Below are positions 32,901-43,375 of a stretch of 64,000 nucleotides of DNA, piece by piece. A model generated the notes under the pieces. The model searched no databases, had not been told where the DNA came from, and saw nothing but the letters and a program-made list of their open reading frames with translations. The position numbers and the translations under genes are program-made. This DNA is from Cliona cf. orientalis (Eukaryota; Porifera; Demospongiae; Clionaida; Clionaidae). The stretch's first letter is position 1; every line of letters starts with the position of its first letter. The stretch is taken from NCBI GenBank assembly GCA_963930775.1, contig OZ005689.1, positions 27,726,044 to 27,790,043 on the forward strand. The letters are read 5' to 3'.

Positions 32901-33349
32901 ACCGTAGTAGAGTGTTGCAGCTGCCAGCGGTTAAGTGCTAAGTACTTCAAGTACTATAGCTCATGCATAGTATTATTAGTACTTACGTAATCAATGGTGT
33001 GGGGGTTGTCGCGTTTGGTCCGCGCACGCGCCGCTACTCTCCAATATTCTCCGTGTTACATTTCCGGATAGTCCGTGCACGCGGAGATAGATCGAGAGAG
33101 GGCTCTATTTCGAAGCTATCGCTCGAGGTGAAGACAGCCGTTTCTGGATTCGAAATTTCACCAGAAGGTGAGGAAAGGATCATAGATACTTATGATGTCA
33201 TAACCTCAGTTTCCCGGATGTATGACTCGGGCGCCTATATATGCGCGTACTGAAAATTTTACTAGTGCGCGAAGTGGGCCCTTTTCTCAAATCCGCTCAC
33301 ATTTGATGAGGGCTATCTGAATGGGACGCCTCGGCCTTGTGCTTTTTAG

Positions 33350-34280
33350 CGAGCATTGGAGGACGTGATCAGGCTAGCACCCTATGCTAACGCTCCGCGA
33401 CAAACAACTTCAAGATCCTCCAGTGGTAAGCGCTCCCATGTGTGATACCTAGCTAGTGAGTTACACAGTGTATTTATTATTATTATTATGGTGTAGGTTT
33501 TGAGGACAGTGGCCCAGCCACGAGTTGCTCAAATGCAGGTAAAAGTGTAATAATTAAACACGTGACTAACAATATTTTATTGAAGGGTGTGACTCAAGTT
33601 GGTGGGCCTATCGGATGGCGCTACAAAGTTTACAGTTTTGTGCTGTTCTAGAACTGTTCATTTCCATCGGAATTTTCTGAGTAGGTAGATAATAAGGCCA
33701 CTCCAATATGATTCACTGTTTCCCCTCAAGTTCAGCAGAAAGCCTGGGGCATGCGGGTGGGCGGTTCATTATTTTATCACCCATGCCAAAGTTACTGAGA
33801 TTAGAGCGGGTATACTAATACACTATAATCAATAAAATCTGGGAAAGGATGCAGGCGGGAAACACTAATCATATTGGAGTGGCCTAAACAAGACTACTGT
33901 GTGCAACTACACTGTATGTAGCAGCACTAGATTTCTGAAGGCAATCTACCATATATGTTTTTCATGACTACATGGGCTTACAGAGATTTCATACTTCAGC
34001 CAAAGGCAATAGTTCAAAAGTGGTAATTTATGAAGTAATTTGTAAAGTTGTAAGAGTGTTGATAATGGTAGCCTTGAATCTTTATAATTTATGGTTTTGT
34101 CATGTCACATAATTTTTTTAATTAGCAAATAATTATTCTTGAATTTTATTGATAGGGCATTCGTCTGAAGATGCTGTCATAGCGCTGTATAAGAAGGCAT
34201 GCTCTGAAAAACGGGGATCCGGATCAAGCAAGAGCAAGAAATTACACCCTCAACCAGCCAAGACGAGTGTGATTAACTAA
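33350..34280 (+). CDS. Three 3'-terminal exons of an unidentified gene
   Basis: Exon A is 33350-33425 (acceptor GCTTTTTAG, donor G|GTAAGC). Exon B is 33497-33538 (acceptor GTGTAG, donor CAG|GTAAAA). Exon C is 34156-34280 (acceptor TTGATAG, stop TAA). Phases agree throughout (0, 1, 1), giving RALEDVIRLAPYANAPRQTT, then SRSSSGFEDSGPATSC, SNAGHSSEDAVIALYKKACS, EKRGSGSSKSKKLHPQPAKT and SVIN. Low-complexity, basic C-terminus; no domain recognised. Exon A starts only 46 bp after the ATTT flank of the 16.3-kb element, so upstream exons, if this is a host gene, may lie left of 16,964. It may also be a TE-derived gene tail. Confidence 0.45.
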
Positions 34281-35219
34281 TGTAAACGTTATCATTTTTT
34301 ACAAGATAGTAGCTATAAGGATGTTGGTAATAATTATATGCAGATGAATTTTTCAAAAGCAAGATGGAACGCACCCCTAGAGGCTATTCTTATAAAAGGG
34401 CAGGACCAAATGTTAAAGTTATTGGTATTAGGTAAAATGCTACTTACAAGTAATAGCTCTAGCAGCCAAGGCATTGCAATTTTCTGCTGAAGATACAGTG
34501 TTAGTCTATAGTGGTGCTATTATTCCATCTTAGAAGAATTGGAGGATTGGAAAATATTTAGAAGATAGTGGCTTTTGGGCTAGCAAACACAAGATTGTGC
34601 TAGGGTTGACTCTATTGGATTCTCCGGTGATATAAGTGGTCGCTTATCTAATCTGGAGTCTTCGAAATACCTAGTTGTTATAGTACTACTATCAAGTGTT
34701 GACACAAATTGTAGGAAGATTTTGCTTAAGAAATACTTATGATGCCTACCCAACTCGTATGCCGTGTTACCCTCTGGAGGTAAACTAGGATCACATCAAT
34801 TTTCTTATGTCTTCTCCAATACCTGGTAATAAGTCCTATAAATGGGTAAATTGTGGCATGGTACATCTCACAAGACCGGGCCATGACAGCTCATGAAGGC
34901 TAGATGTGAGTCATGGTGTGAAATTACTATCATAAATTTATTAATTTCAGACCATGCATCCCATATATCGTCACCTATATTATAAATTTACATAACCTTG
35001 CCATCCTTTCTACATTTCATGGGCTTATTGTCAACAGCAGGGTCTCTCCTATCCATGACAAGGAAACCCACGTATCCACCACTCAGTATCAACAAAGTAG
35101 GTCAAAGGTCGTCATGCGGTGATGTGGCGCGTGAGAGGGTTATAATTAGTGTGACACAGACCATGAAACCCAGAAGGGACAGCAAACCCCTGCCTTCAGC
35201 CACAGAAGCCATCACTGGA
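34281..35219. other. No gene recognised
   Basis: AT-rich non-coding stretch. No repeats seen apart from weak similarity of its right end to 41200-41290. Confidence 0.4.
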
Positions 35220-35665
35220 AAAAATTGGAAAAATAGCCAACTTTTTTGGCGAGACTCGCTTCGAAGTCAAGGTCAAGAGTCCAAACCCGTCTCAGTGGAA
35301 TATCATAGTGTGGAGTATAGCTGATCTTGTGCAGCTGGCTATCCGAAATAGGTTAGTAAATTAGTTTCAGCTATGTAGAGCATGGAACACTCTTGATCGA
35401 ACGGTGAACACTACCCATATAGTAACTGTTGTCTTTATTTGGCATATGCGCTTATTAGACGATACATAGGCGTAGGAACCATGGGGGCTCCGGGGGCTGG
35501 TGCCCCCCTATGTTTTCTGATAGTTACATGGCTAGACTCAATTTTATACACACTGATCATACTGCCCTTGCCTATACGGATCTGTAGAGCCCCGCTTTAC
35601 CAAATCATCTTCCTACGCCCCTGCGATACTTAACAACAGGAAGGAAGCATCCACTTATTAAAAAA
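35220..35665. repeat. Dispersed repeat, copy 1 (copy 2 at 41288-41600)
   Basis: Both copies share 'ttggcgagactcgcttcg', 'cagctggctatccgaaa' and 'gagcatggaacactcttgat'. Copy 1 is interrupted by a small insertion at 35466-35622 that copy 2 lacks. Non-coding. Confidence 0.8.
35466..35622. mobile_element. Small insertion (about 155 bp) with GGCGTAGGAA ends
   Basis: Bounded by TAGGCGTAGGAA and TTCCTACGCCCCTG. CGATAC precedes and follows it, consistent with a 6-bp target duplication; the related site at 41530 has a single CAATAC. A MITE of unassigned family. Confidence 0.6.
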
Positions 35666-35667
35666 TA

Positions 35668-36317
35668 TGTGCTTGGGAAAACCCTCTGTATGGGATTTTT
35701 TTCTGAAAATTGAGTTTGATGCATGGCTGATAAGCTCTACCATAGAACCAAGTCTTAGGCCGATCGTGCGCTTCGTTGTGGAGATACAGCGCTTTGTTTG
35801 CGATCGCGCCACAGCCCCAATCGAGAAATTACGGTCTAAAGGCATTGCTATGCACGCGTATGGCGTTTCCGCTTACCTACGCGTGACCCGGAAATCAATT
35901 AAATGGACCTGGGCTGTGCCGTTCGAAATGAACATAAAGATCGAGCAAGAGTTGAATTTCGTTGTTGATATCGACAGCCAATTGTTCTTAGATGCTCAAG
36001 AAGCTAAAAAGTGAGCGAACGTACAGTAGTTTCATAAATCTAGCTGTATTTAGGTAGAGAATTCCAAGTATCGCCCATAGCAACAGGCTCCGTGTACGGC
36101 AGCTGGGCTGACTAGGTTGGTCAAAATGAAGGCTTATTTCGCCTTCGTATAGCACGACTAGCCTCCGTAGAAGACGGCAACAGTTAGAAGAAGGGTTGTT
36201 CGACATGTATATGACAAAATCTGAACTTTGACAAATTTCAACCTGAGCTACTAAAAACGCGCATTGCGCGAATGGCGTGCGGATCCCATACGGAGGGTTT
36301 TCCCAAATCCGGTCACA
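35668..36317. mobile_element. MITE family A copy 2
   Basis: Same orientation as copy 1 (7904-8608). It shares 'gagtttgatgcatgg.tgat', 'tttgcgatcgcgccac' and 'aatgaaggcttatttcgcct'. The left TIR is partly deleted (TGTGC..TTGGGAAAA); the right TIR is intact. TA at both borders. Confidence 0.9.
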
Positions 36318-36319
36318 TA

Positions 36320-37051
36320 TACTGGGCTTAGTGGCCAAACATCCTGGTGTTACTCTCAGAGAAATATCCTCAAAAATCGAGGAAGCTATGAACGTATCTG
36401 TGTCCGGTCCTACAGTATGCAGAGTTCTGCGCAGATGCAACTCCACAAGAAAGATTATGCAAGTAGCAAAGCAGCTGTCAACACAGTTTAGAGCCAGCGT
36501 TATGGCACATGCTCTCCAATTTCTTCACAGATTCTTTGTATGGGTTGATGAGACTGGATCTGATGGGAGGGACCAGATACGCAAGTTCGGTTATGCCTTG
36601 AGGGGAGAGCCACCAGTGTACCACCGCTTTCTAGTACGAGGCACTAGGATATGCTATGTGCACTGAGGGTGTGGTTGACTACCACCTAACTACTGGTACT
36701 GTAAATTCTCAGTTTCTTTGATTTTGTGAGAGGATAACTTATACCAAACATGCAACCCTTCCCTGGTGACAAATCAGTGCTTATCATGGATAACTGTTCA
36801 ATCCATCACTCTGAAGAAGTGAAGGATCTTGTGAGGGATGCTGGTATTTGCTCTTGTATTTGCCTCCATACAGCCCGGATTACAATCCAATTGAGGAACT
36901 GTTGAGTTATGCTAAGTATTTGAAAGAGCATGATGAACTTGCCCAATCACTTGGTGATATCACAGTCCTAAAATCAGCAATTGACAATGTATCAAGTAAT
37001 CATTGTAATGGATGGATCACTCATTCAGGATATGCACAAACACAATTATAA
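36320..37051 (+). pseudogene. Tc1/mariner-type transposase (broken)
   Basis: Begins GLVAKHPGVTLREISSKIEE with an HTH region (GPTVCRVLRRCNSTRKIM), then D1 in FFVWVDETGSDGRDQIRKFG, then D2 in SVLIMDNCSIHHSEEVKDLV, and the third acidic site in LPPYSPDYNPIEELLSYAKY. Spacing and the 'SPDYNPIEELWS'-like motif are typical of the DDE_3 group. At least three stops or frame changes separate the motifs (after 36660, near 36740 and near 36850). The N-terminal part is missing: the frame starts directly at the right edge of MITE family A copy 2. TIRs were not identified. Confidence 0.85.
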
Positions 37052-37084
37052 TTGATTTTAGTAATTATGACTCAACATACAATG

Positions 37085-37779
37085 TCATCATACTTACTGT
37101 TCAGATTGAATTACAATTCAAAAGTTTTTTGTCACTGAGAATCATTGCCTGTAGCTCCTCATATTGAGCTTCACTTATAGTGCCTTTTTGCTTCAGGTCA
37201 TATATAAGCATTTGTCAATCTGCTGAATGCACTCCGATCTCATATTCACCTTTTTGACAGGCGAGATACCAGCCTCAGAGGTCCTACAGTCTTGCTTTTG
37301 GATCGAAAGAATGGTTTATCAGGTGCGGTGTCATACAAGGAGTGTTTCTTCATTTGAATCATGTGCCCAGGTGCGTAATTGCTCAGCAGTGAAGTTTTCT
37401 TCGTGCTTCTGCTTTAGCATTTCCAATATTTCCTCGACTTCATATTCTTCACGTGTGCGGAATACCCTGGAGCTGTACACTTGGTCTTTGATATCTCCAC
37501 ACCATCATCAGATCTCTTCACTGCATTTGGCTTTAGACATTTGATTCACAGTAAAACACACCTTTTCCCTTTAAATTCACTCCACATAGTGGTAAGATCA
37601 TGTTTTCCATTCATGCCATGCCCCGTCTCCATATAGCCAAACCCGTAGTTGTTGCCTTGAATAAGGTGGGCAAATTCCTCCCCAAGTACATGGCTCATTT
37701 GTTTAGTAGACGAAAATTTTTCACCTTGCCAAGTTTCGATAATGTTGCCACCACTATTACTAGGATTAATAATTTTCAC
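37085..37779 (-). pseudogene. Unnamed TE-associated gene family of sponges/cnidarians (broken)
   Basis: Minus strand: SGGNIIETWQGEKFSSTKQM, HVLGEEFAHLIQGNNYGFGY and METGHGMNGKHDLTTMW, then (new frame) DDGVEISKTKCTAPGYSAHV, then HMIQMKKHSLYDTAPDKPFF, SPVKKVNMRSECIQQIDK, and at the end LKQKGTISEAQYEELQAMIL. I recall this architecture (a compact N-terminal domain, 'PGYSAHVK', 'HMIQMKKH.SYD.PP.KPFF', C-terminal helical hairpin) from many unnamed proteins in these genomes. Function unknown. Four or more frame breaks. Confidence 0.5.
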
Positions 37780-37885
37780 AGAATAGTGTTGCTGACATCC
37801 AGAGGGGGCTTTCTGTTGAGCCGCGGCCTGACAAGGGCCCTAGATATAAATGACAGATCAAATTTACATTTATTGTTCTTGGATC

Positions 37886-37908
37886 CCTTCCCCCCCCCCC
37901 CCCCCCCA
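37886..37908. repeat. Poly-C tract
   Basis: About 20 C interrupted once near the right end. Confidence 0.9.
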
Positions 37909-37909
37909 C

Positions 37910-38610
37910 CCCATTTGAGCCACATGTGGTGGAGACTCCTTACCAATTATTTCAGAATGCTTACTGTCACTCTGTATAATTAATTACAGGTCAGCAACGG
38001 CCACTAGAAGGGCAGGCTTATACTATGGCAACTGAGTGCAGTACATATCAAATTGTCAACAATTGGGATAAAATGGTGCTGCTTGCTCTAGGGATCCTTG
38101 TCAATGTAACAATCTTTCGTCTAGCTACAGGTACAGGCTGGCTAGAATACAATCTCGAGGACAAACTTCAAAAATCATACATATGGCCCATTCATATTCA
38201 AGTTTCAAAGTGTGCTACTTTTTAGTATATCAAAGTTACAAGGCTCACCATAGACGCTATGTGTGCGACTCCATGTCAAGCGGACACCCTGGCTTGAAAT
38301 ACACCAGCCTCAGCGGTGATTGCAGCAGGCTCACTCTTGCCAGCGTTAGCCACTGGATCACCCATCCAAACTATAGAAGTGGTAGACTTGTTGCTGCTAG
38401 AGGAATGAACATAGCTTGCCTTCCAACACTCCATCTATGCTGTAGAATATTGTGGTCTGATTTGGCGGGGTGATCACATGGTCCGCATATATGGCCGGCC
38501 TGTGACGACGGCACATGCACGCGCACACTGCGTCCCACACATATTCGAAGTCAATTGAAATCGACAGTATGGCAATTAATATAATTTTAGTAGTAAAATG
38601 ATGTATAATA
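37910..38610. other. No gene recognised
   Basis: Some open plus-strand frame (38183-38473) but no motif. Nothing else seen. Confidence 0.35.
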
Positions 38611-38899
38611 TGTGACCCGCTATGGAAAAACCAACCACTTGCGATTTTTCATGAAAATCGTGTTTTGGGTATAGGTTGACACAGAATTTACTGTAGAGTT
38701 CAACGGTCAAAGAGCCAGGCTCTAAAAAGCTTCCTAAGCCGAGTTATGGCCAAAAAATTGTACACGGGTCACCCGTGCCTCAGTTCACAATTTTTCAAGA
38801 AACGGAGCGTTTTGTACGTACATAGCTCAACGTTCAATGTTTCCGTATACGCTCCGTATTACACCACGCGGTTAGTGCCATATTGAACTTGCCGGAAAA

Positions 38900-40018
38900 G
38901 ATGGCCACAGACAGAGCGCCAGTACAGCAGTGCTGGTCTCAGGGAGAAGATATCGAGAGAAGCGATGGACTCTATACTTCGTAAGTTGTCTATGGTTGTT
39001 CTTATAGCTAAGGCTGCATGTAATAAACACCCCTGGGTGTGATTCAACATGAAGTACTTCTGGCAAAGTACGAAGGAGTCTGACACATGAGATAGCCATT
39101 CGTAGCTGTAGCTAGCTGTGTGCGCTGTTTGGTATGAGCTATGGTTGTGAAAAGCTCAGTATACCTTTGTTGTAGAAAATGTAATTTTGAAGGCTCTGTA
39201 CTGTGCTGTGCAGGTTGTGAAAAGCTTTTATACCTTTGTTGTAGAAAATGAAGGCTCTGTACTGCGCTGTGAGTCTACCAACTGACTGGATGTGATGCTC
39301 TCACTGTGAGGATGAGTCTGCTCATTGTTTAAGGTTTGGAAAGCTAAGGTACATGTATAGGGAGAGTTTGTGTGCATGTTGAAGATTTTGTGTGCATGTA
39401 TGCGTGCATGTACATGTATGATGCACTTGTAGAAATTGGGGGGAGGGGGAAGGAGAGAAGGGCTTAAAGCCAGTGACAAACATGAGGAAGGAGAGTCGAC
39501 TAGTCTTGCATGAGATCGTATACGGTGGGAAAGGTATGTATCCAAGCTGGCACATTTGAGCTGGGGTTTGTGTGGATGTCAACGAGGATAGTGGCTGTTG
39601 ACTCAACAGTGATTCTGAGACTGGTACATTGACAAGGTCTTCTCAGTAGCTGTTTATGAAGTTTGCTGCACAGGTACTAGTTCCTTCATCCTCGTCCATA
39701 ACCGTACAAGTAACATGCAGGTCGAATTATCCGTGAATGTACGTGTATGTCCATGTAATTTACCTCGATATTTATATGTACCTCCTCTCTCTCTTTCTCT
39801 CTAACTCTCTCTCTCTCAATCTCTCCCTCTCCCTCTCTCCCTCTCTCTCTGTCTGTCCCCCCTCCCCTTTCCATCTATCTCTTTCTCTCTTCTCCCCGCC
39901 CCCCTCCCTCTTAGATTCTCTGAGTCTTCATACAGCTCAAGGCACTGTTGTGCTCAAGGCTGTGGGCTCCCTCAGGCAGGACTGGGCTGCTGCTGTTGAG
40001 CTCTGCTGGTCTACATAG
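38900..40018 (+). pseudogene. Exon-like segments carried by the 1.9-kb element
   Basis: Copy 1 is open from the ATG at 38900 to a GTAAGT donor at about 38979; copy 2 has a TAG in the same segment. After about 930 bp with a long CT tract, an acceptor-like CTCTTAG at 39907-39913 precedes LHTAQGTVVLKAVGSLRQDW, AAAVELCWST and a stop in both copies (copy 2: SLQTAQGTVVLKAVGSLRQD). This looks like pieces of a spliced gene captured inside a non-autonomous transposon. Splice phase can be met in more than one way, so the product is uncertain. Confidence 0.4.
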
Positions 40019-40454
40019 ATAGTTAGGCATTGATATTGAGTTTAGTAAACAATTCAATTCAGTATTATGACAGTGTATTGTATGATTAGGGGTGGGATGG
40101 ATGGGTGGGACTGTCTTCTTGATTGACTTCTGGTGCCGTCGATCGTCGAGAGGAGGGTGAGCGGCTGCTCTGTGTAGGATCGAAAGCAAGACAATGGCCT
40201 CGAGTCGGCCACTACTGACTTACTGTGCTATGCTAGCTCGCTAAGCGCAGGTATTTTCATGGTGATCGACCGCGACTTGTAGATTATAATCGATCGATAA
40301 CACTGTAGGTCCGTTCACGTAGCTAGCTAAAGTGAATGCCATTCTTTCTTTCGAGCGGTACACACACTGAACAAGCTCGGATCGCGCTGAAATTTTATAA
40401 ATGGATGGGCAAAGGACTATACTTTCAGAATATCCAAAGAAAAAAATCGAAAAA

Positions 40455-41063
40455 ACTAGAGCTCTATAGAGCACATACCCCGCGCGCACATTGCGCAACC
40501 TATAGAGCTGCTTTTGTTGCTGCTTGGTTGTATCAAGGGCTTGTAGACCCCCATAAGATCTTGGTTGTATAATAATTATAGGGCTCTTGGTGATATCAGC
40601 AAAAACACCACTGACTCTCTCTCTGCACCAGATCTAGACTATGTACATATAGGTATCTTTCATTCTGATTCGATGGGGCTTTGCATTCCAGTCTGCGGAT
40701 AGCTTACCAGCCAAACGTATGCCGCTAGCATTATTGACGACCTTTACCTTCCATAAGTTATGCGCATGAGCAGAAAGCACAAGGCCTGCATGCATAATGC
40801 ATTGAGTGGGCACTGTCGATAGGCGTGGTTACGAAGGCTAACAAAAAGTCACCATTTGTGACACTCGTGGACCATATCCCTCGATTCGAAGCACACTGAA
40901 GCCCGTTTTTCGCCAAATGCGACTGATTGATTGTGCTTACTAGTCGCTCAGGTGCCTAGACCTCGAGATATGGCGATTTTTCTGCTAACAACAACAACAA
41001 CTACAACAACGACAACGACGACACGACTGATTACTTTACCCCCTTGCGCATGCGCGCGGGGTA
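40455..41063. mobile_element. Insertion of about 610 bp inside the 1.9-kb element
   Basis: Absent from the second copy of the 1.9-kb element, where the flanks are contiguous (near 57075). Ends contain TACCCCGCGCGCA and the inverse TGCGCGCGGGGTA. A similar 'aaaactagagctct.t.gagcac' end occurs at about 4733. It includes an (ACAACG)n-like stretch at 40988-41027. Family unknown. Confidence 0.65.
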
Positions 41064-41616
41064 ATAACGTTGAGTCGAGTATCGAACCCCCTACTGAAAA
41101 ATCATATTTTAGCGCGAGTAGTCGGTTTAGACATACATACACGATGTACGCTTAATAGAGAGTGAAGTTTTGGCCCCACCCACTGCCAGCACGTTCGAGC
41201 GCTCAATCACAAAGCTAGCAAGTTATGAACACAGCGATTCTTGGACTAAGCTCTGTAACAGTTCATGGTAGTATGATCAGAAGCCATCGCTTGAAGAAAA
41301 CCATGGAAAAATAGCTGACTTATTTGGCGAGACTCGCTTCGGTCAAGGTCAAGAGTCCGACCGAACCCGTCTCAGTGGAACATCGCAGTGTTGAGTATAT
41401 AGTCGATCTGGTGCAGCTGGCTATCCGAAAACTGGTTGGTATAAGTTAGTTCTAGCCATATAGAGCATGGAACACTCTTGATCGAACGATGACTATTACT
41501 ATCGTCGTTATTGGGCGCATGCGCTTATTAGACAATACTTAATAACAGGAAGGAAGTATGCGCTTATAAAATATGCGCTTAATAAGCATGTGCACTTATT
41601 AACCAGACTACGGTAT

Positions 41617-41777
41617 GATAGAGTAGACCTAACAGTTCTGAAAAATCGTAATTATATTAGCTAAGTAGTAAACAAATGTCACCAAAGTGATGACATCACC
41701 CGCTTTAGTAACCTAAATCGATGGAGGCAGAGATCAAAATCACCCCAGACAGACACCGCACTCACACAGATGGTTTA
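41617..41777. mobile_element. Internally deleted relative of the TTAA element, left part
   Basis: 41617-41714 matches 21197-21296, then jumps directly to sequence matching 27222-27284, so the whole gene (about 5.9 kb) is missing. It ends at GGTTTA, where the CAGTGCTCC element is inserted, and resumes at 48443. The left TIR is lost. Confidence 0.85.
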
Positions 41778-41917
41778 CAGTGCTCCACAGAGAGTATTTT
41801 TAGGCTTTGACCCATAACTTTCTTCTGCAATGGTTTTGAGTGCTCAAACTTGATTCACACACTCTTCTATCAAGCTCCTATCCACACCTGCTGTGAGACG
41901 TTATTAACCACTAGTGT

Positions 41918-42224
41918 GTTTTTATGGCTTCTCAAAAAATAGTCATGGGAGAAATACTTTAGGATATTATCTTTGGCATACTTTTTAGTAGTTAATGGCT
42001 AACTCAGAGCCATTAAGGCCTGGGTCACAGTGGATTGTAGAGTATTTACTGATAACTTCAGAGTATTTACTGATAACTGTGTTTTTATGGCTTCTCAAAA
42101 AATAGTCATGGGAAAAATACTTTAGGATAATATCTTTGGCATACTTTTTAGTAGTTAATGGCTAACTCAGAGCCATTAAGGCCTGGGTCACAGTGGATTG
42201 TAGAGTATTTACTGATAACTTCAA
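41918..42224. repeat. 163-bp tandem duplication at a TTAA-element border
   Basis: 'gtgtttttatggcttctcaa' to 'gtatttactgataacttca' occurs twice, 163 bp apart, and each copy includes a TTAAGGCCTGGGTC end (42013 and 42176). The duplication therefore followed insertion of the TTAA MITE. Confidence 0.9.
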
Positions 42225-42950
42225 TGCCATATATTTCAGCATCTGTACATCCTATGAACTTCTACTATGCACCAACAGAAAGTTTCATCTTCATCCTCTT
42301 TTGTTGTTAATTAACCGCAGGCCATTACGTCAGTGTGGGCAGGGTCGTAAGTGTATGTTTGTAAACAAAATCGAAAAAGGCGGAAGGTATGCACGGCTCT
42401 GACGCCGACCTTAACTATTCCATGCAGTTCATATTTTAGTATACTAATATCTCACAGGATAGATTAGCTACATATTGCTTACTTTCAGAGAAATGGCGAA
42501 AAGTGTACATTTCTTCTTAAAACTCGGCGAAAGTAGGTTCTTTCGAAAATCTACCCTATGATATAAATCTAGTCGATCTTAACCTATCTAGCCTGTCAAC
42601 TTGATCGGCAGTCGCCTCTTTCTATTCCGCCTAGCTGCACCACTGCTAACTAGCTGACTGCAGCATATTTATCATGTGATCGGGTGGCCACGCCCACTTC
42701 AATAATGATGATTCTGGCCAAAATAGAGCAAATTCGACCGTCTCTACTGCCGAAAACAACACAGGTAAGCTACTAAATGTAGCGCATGCATGTCACAAAA
42801 ATGAGCTAATATGCCAAGATGAGAGGTAATATGGTCGCTCATTATTGTTTACTAGGCACGGCCGGTTATATGACCATCGTTGTTACCATAGAAACATATT
42901 CATGAATTCAATTAACCCTGATGACCCTCGCCCGTTATCCGACCCAGGCC
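42180..42950. mobile_element. TTAA-type non-autonomous element, 771 bp
   Basis: GGCCTGGGTC ... GACCCAGGCC flanked by TTAA (42176-42179, 42951-42954), the same termini as the 6.56-kb PHD-gene element. The inside is non-coding and differs from that element, but the right 430 bp are found again, inverted, at 62760-63150. Confidence 0.9.
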
Positions 42951-43375
42951 TTAACCGTGCTGAGAAGTTATTGCACACCTATGGACCATCAAACAAAACT
43001 TGGTGCCTAATGTGAGGTCTTAATGATTGATTATTGAAGTTTTAATTATAGATTTGTACATTTTGAAGATATAGTGCATGATTTGCGACCTGCAATTCCC
43101 TTTTATGTATTGCTGTAAGACTAACTGTATGGCAATTATTTATACAAGTTTGACACTATATGCAATAACATACATAAGATACGATGACACAACTGTGTGA
43201 CCTGTGCTTTCCACTGAGGCATACACTATACAGTGACTGATTTGATTACTCTGTGGTAGCAATATTAACCACTCCTCACTGCATGATCAGTGTGTGCTTA
43301 TACATTCAACATTACTCTTGTCTCCATGCAGCTAGCTATAATTATATCTCTTCTGAAAATCCTTACAAATTATTG

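Larger units (their letters stand above)
16968..33300. mobile_element. Outer TIR element, 16.3 kb with nested insertions (about 8.0 kb without)
   Basis: The left end starts GTGAGCGGATTTGAGAAAAG and continues GGCCCATTTCGCGC (16968-17001). The right end (33267-33300) is its inverse with one mismatch in 34. ATTT flanks both ends (16964-16967, 33301-33304) as a 4-bp target duplication. Inside, on the minus strand, are a two-part transposase-like gene near each end (17813-29262 interrupted; 30574-32900). MITEs at 47788-48202 and 60031-60448 carry closely related TIRs, and the second also sits between ATTT repeats. That the two distant TIRs belong to one insertion is inferred from the matching ends and flanks. 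The alternative is two unrelated solo ends. Confidence 0.65.
38611..41129. mobile_element. 1.9-kb TIR element, copy 1 (interrupted, right TIR damaged)
   Basis: Starts TGTGACCCGCTATGGAAAAA after TA (38609-38610) and matches the intact copy at 55249-57156 throughout. A ~610-bp insertion separates 40455 from 41063. The right TIR is cut at about 41129 (only 'gcgcgagtagtcggttt' remains). It contains an ATG-initiated exon-like segment (MATDRAPVQQCWSQGEDIER, 38900-38980, followed by GTAAGT), a pyrimidine tract ending TTAG at 39913, and SLSLHTAQGTVVLKAVGSLR, QDWAAAVELCWST after it. Confidence 0.85.

Noticed and set aside
39686-40018. Arg/Glu-rich and Ser/Leu-rich frames on both strands
   Set aside because: Translations of a CT/GA-rich tract in the 1.9-kb element; low complexity.
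40948-41155. Poly-Thr / poly-Val frames
   Set aside because: Translations of an (ACA)n-type microsatellite.
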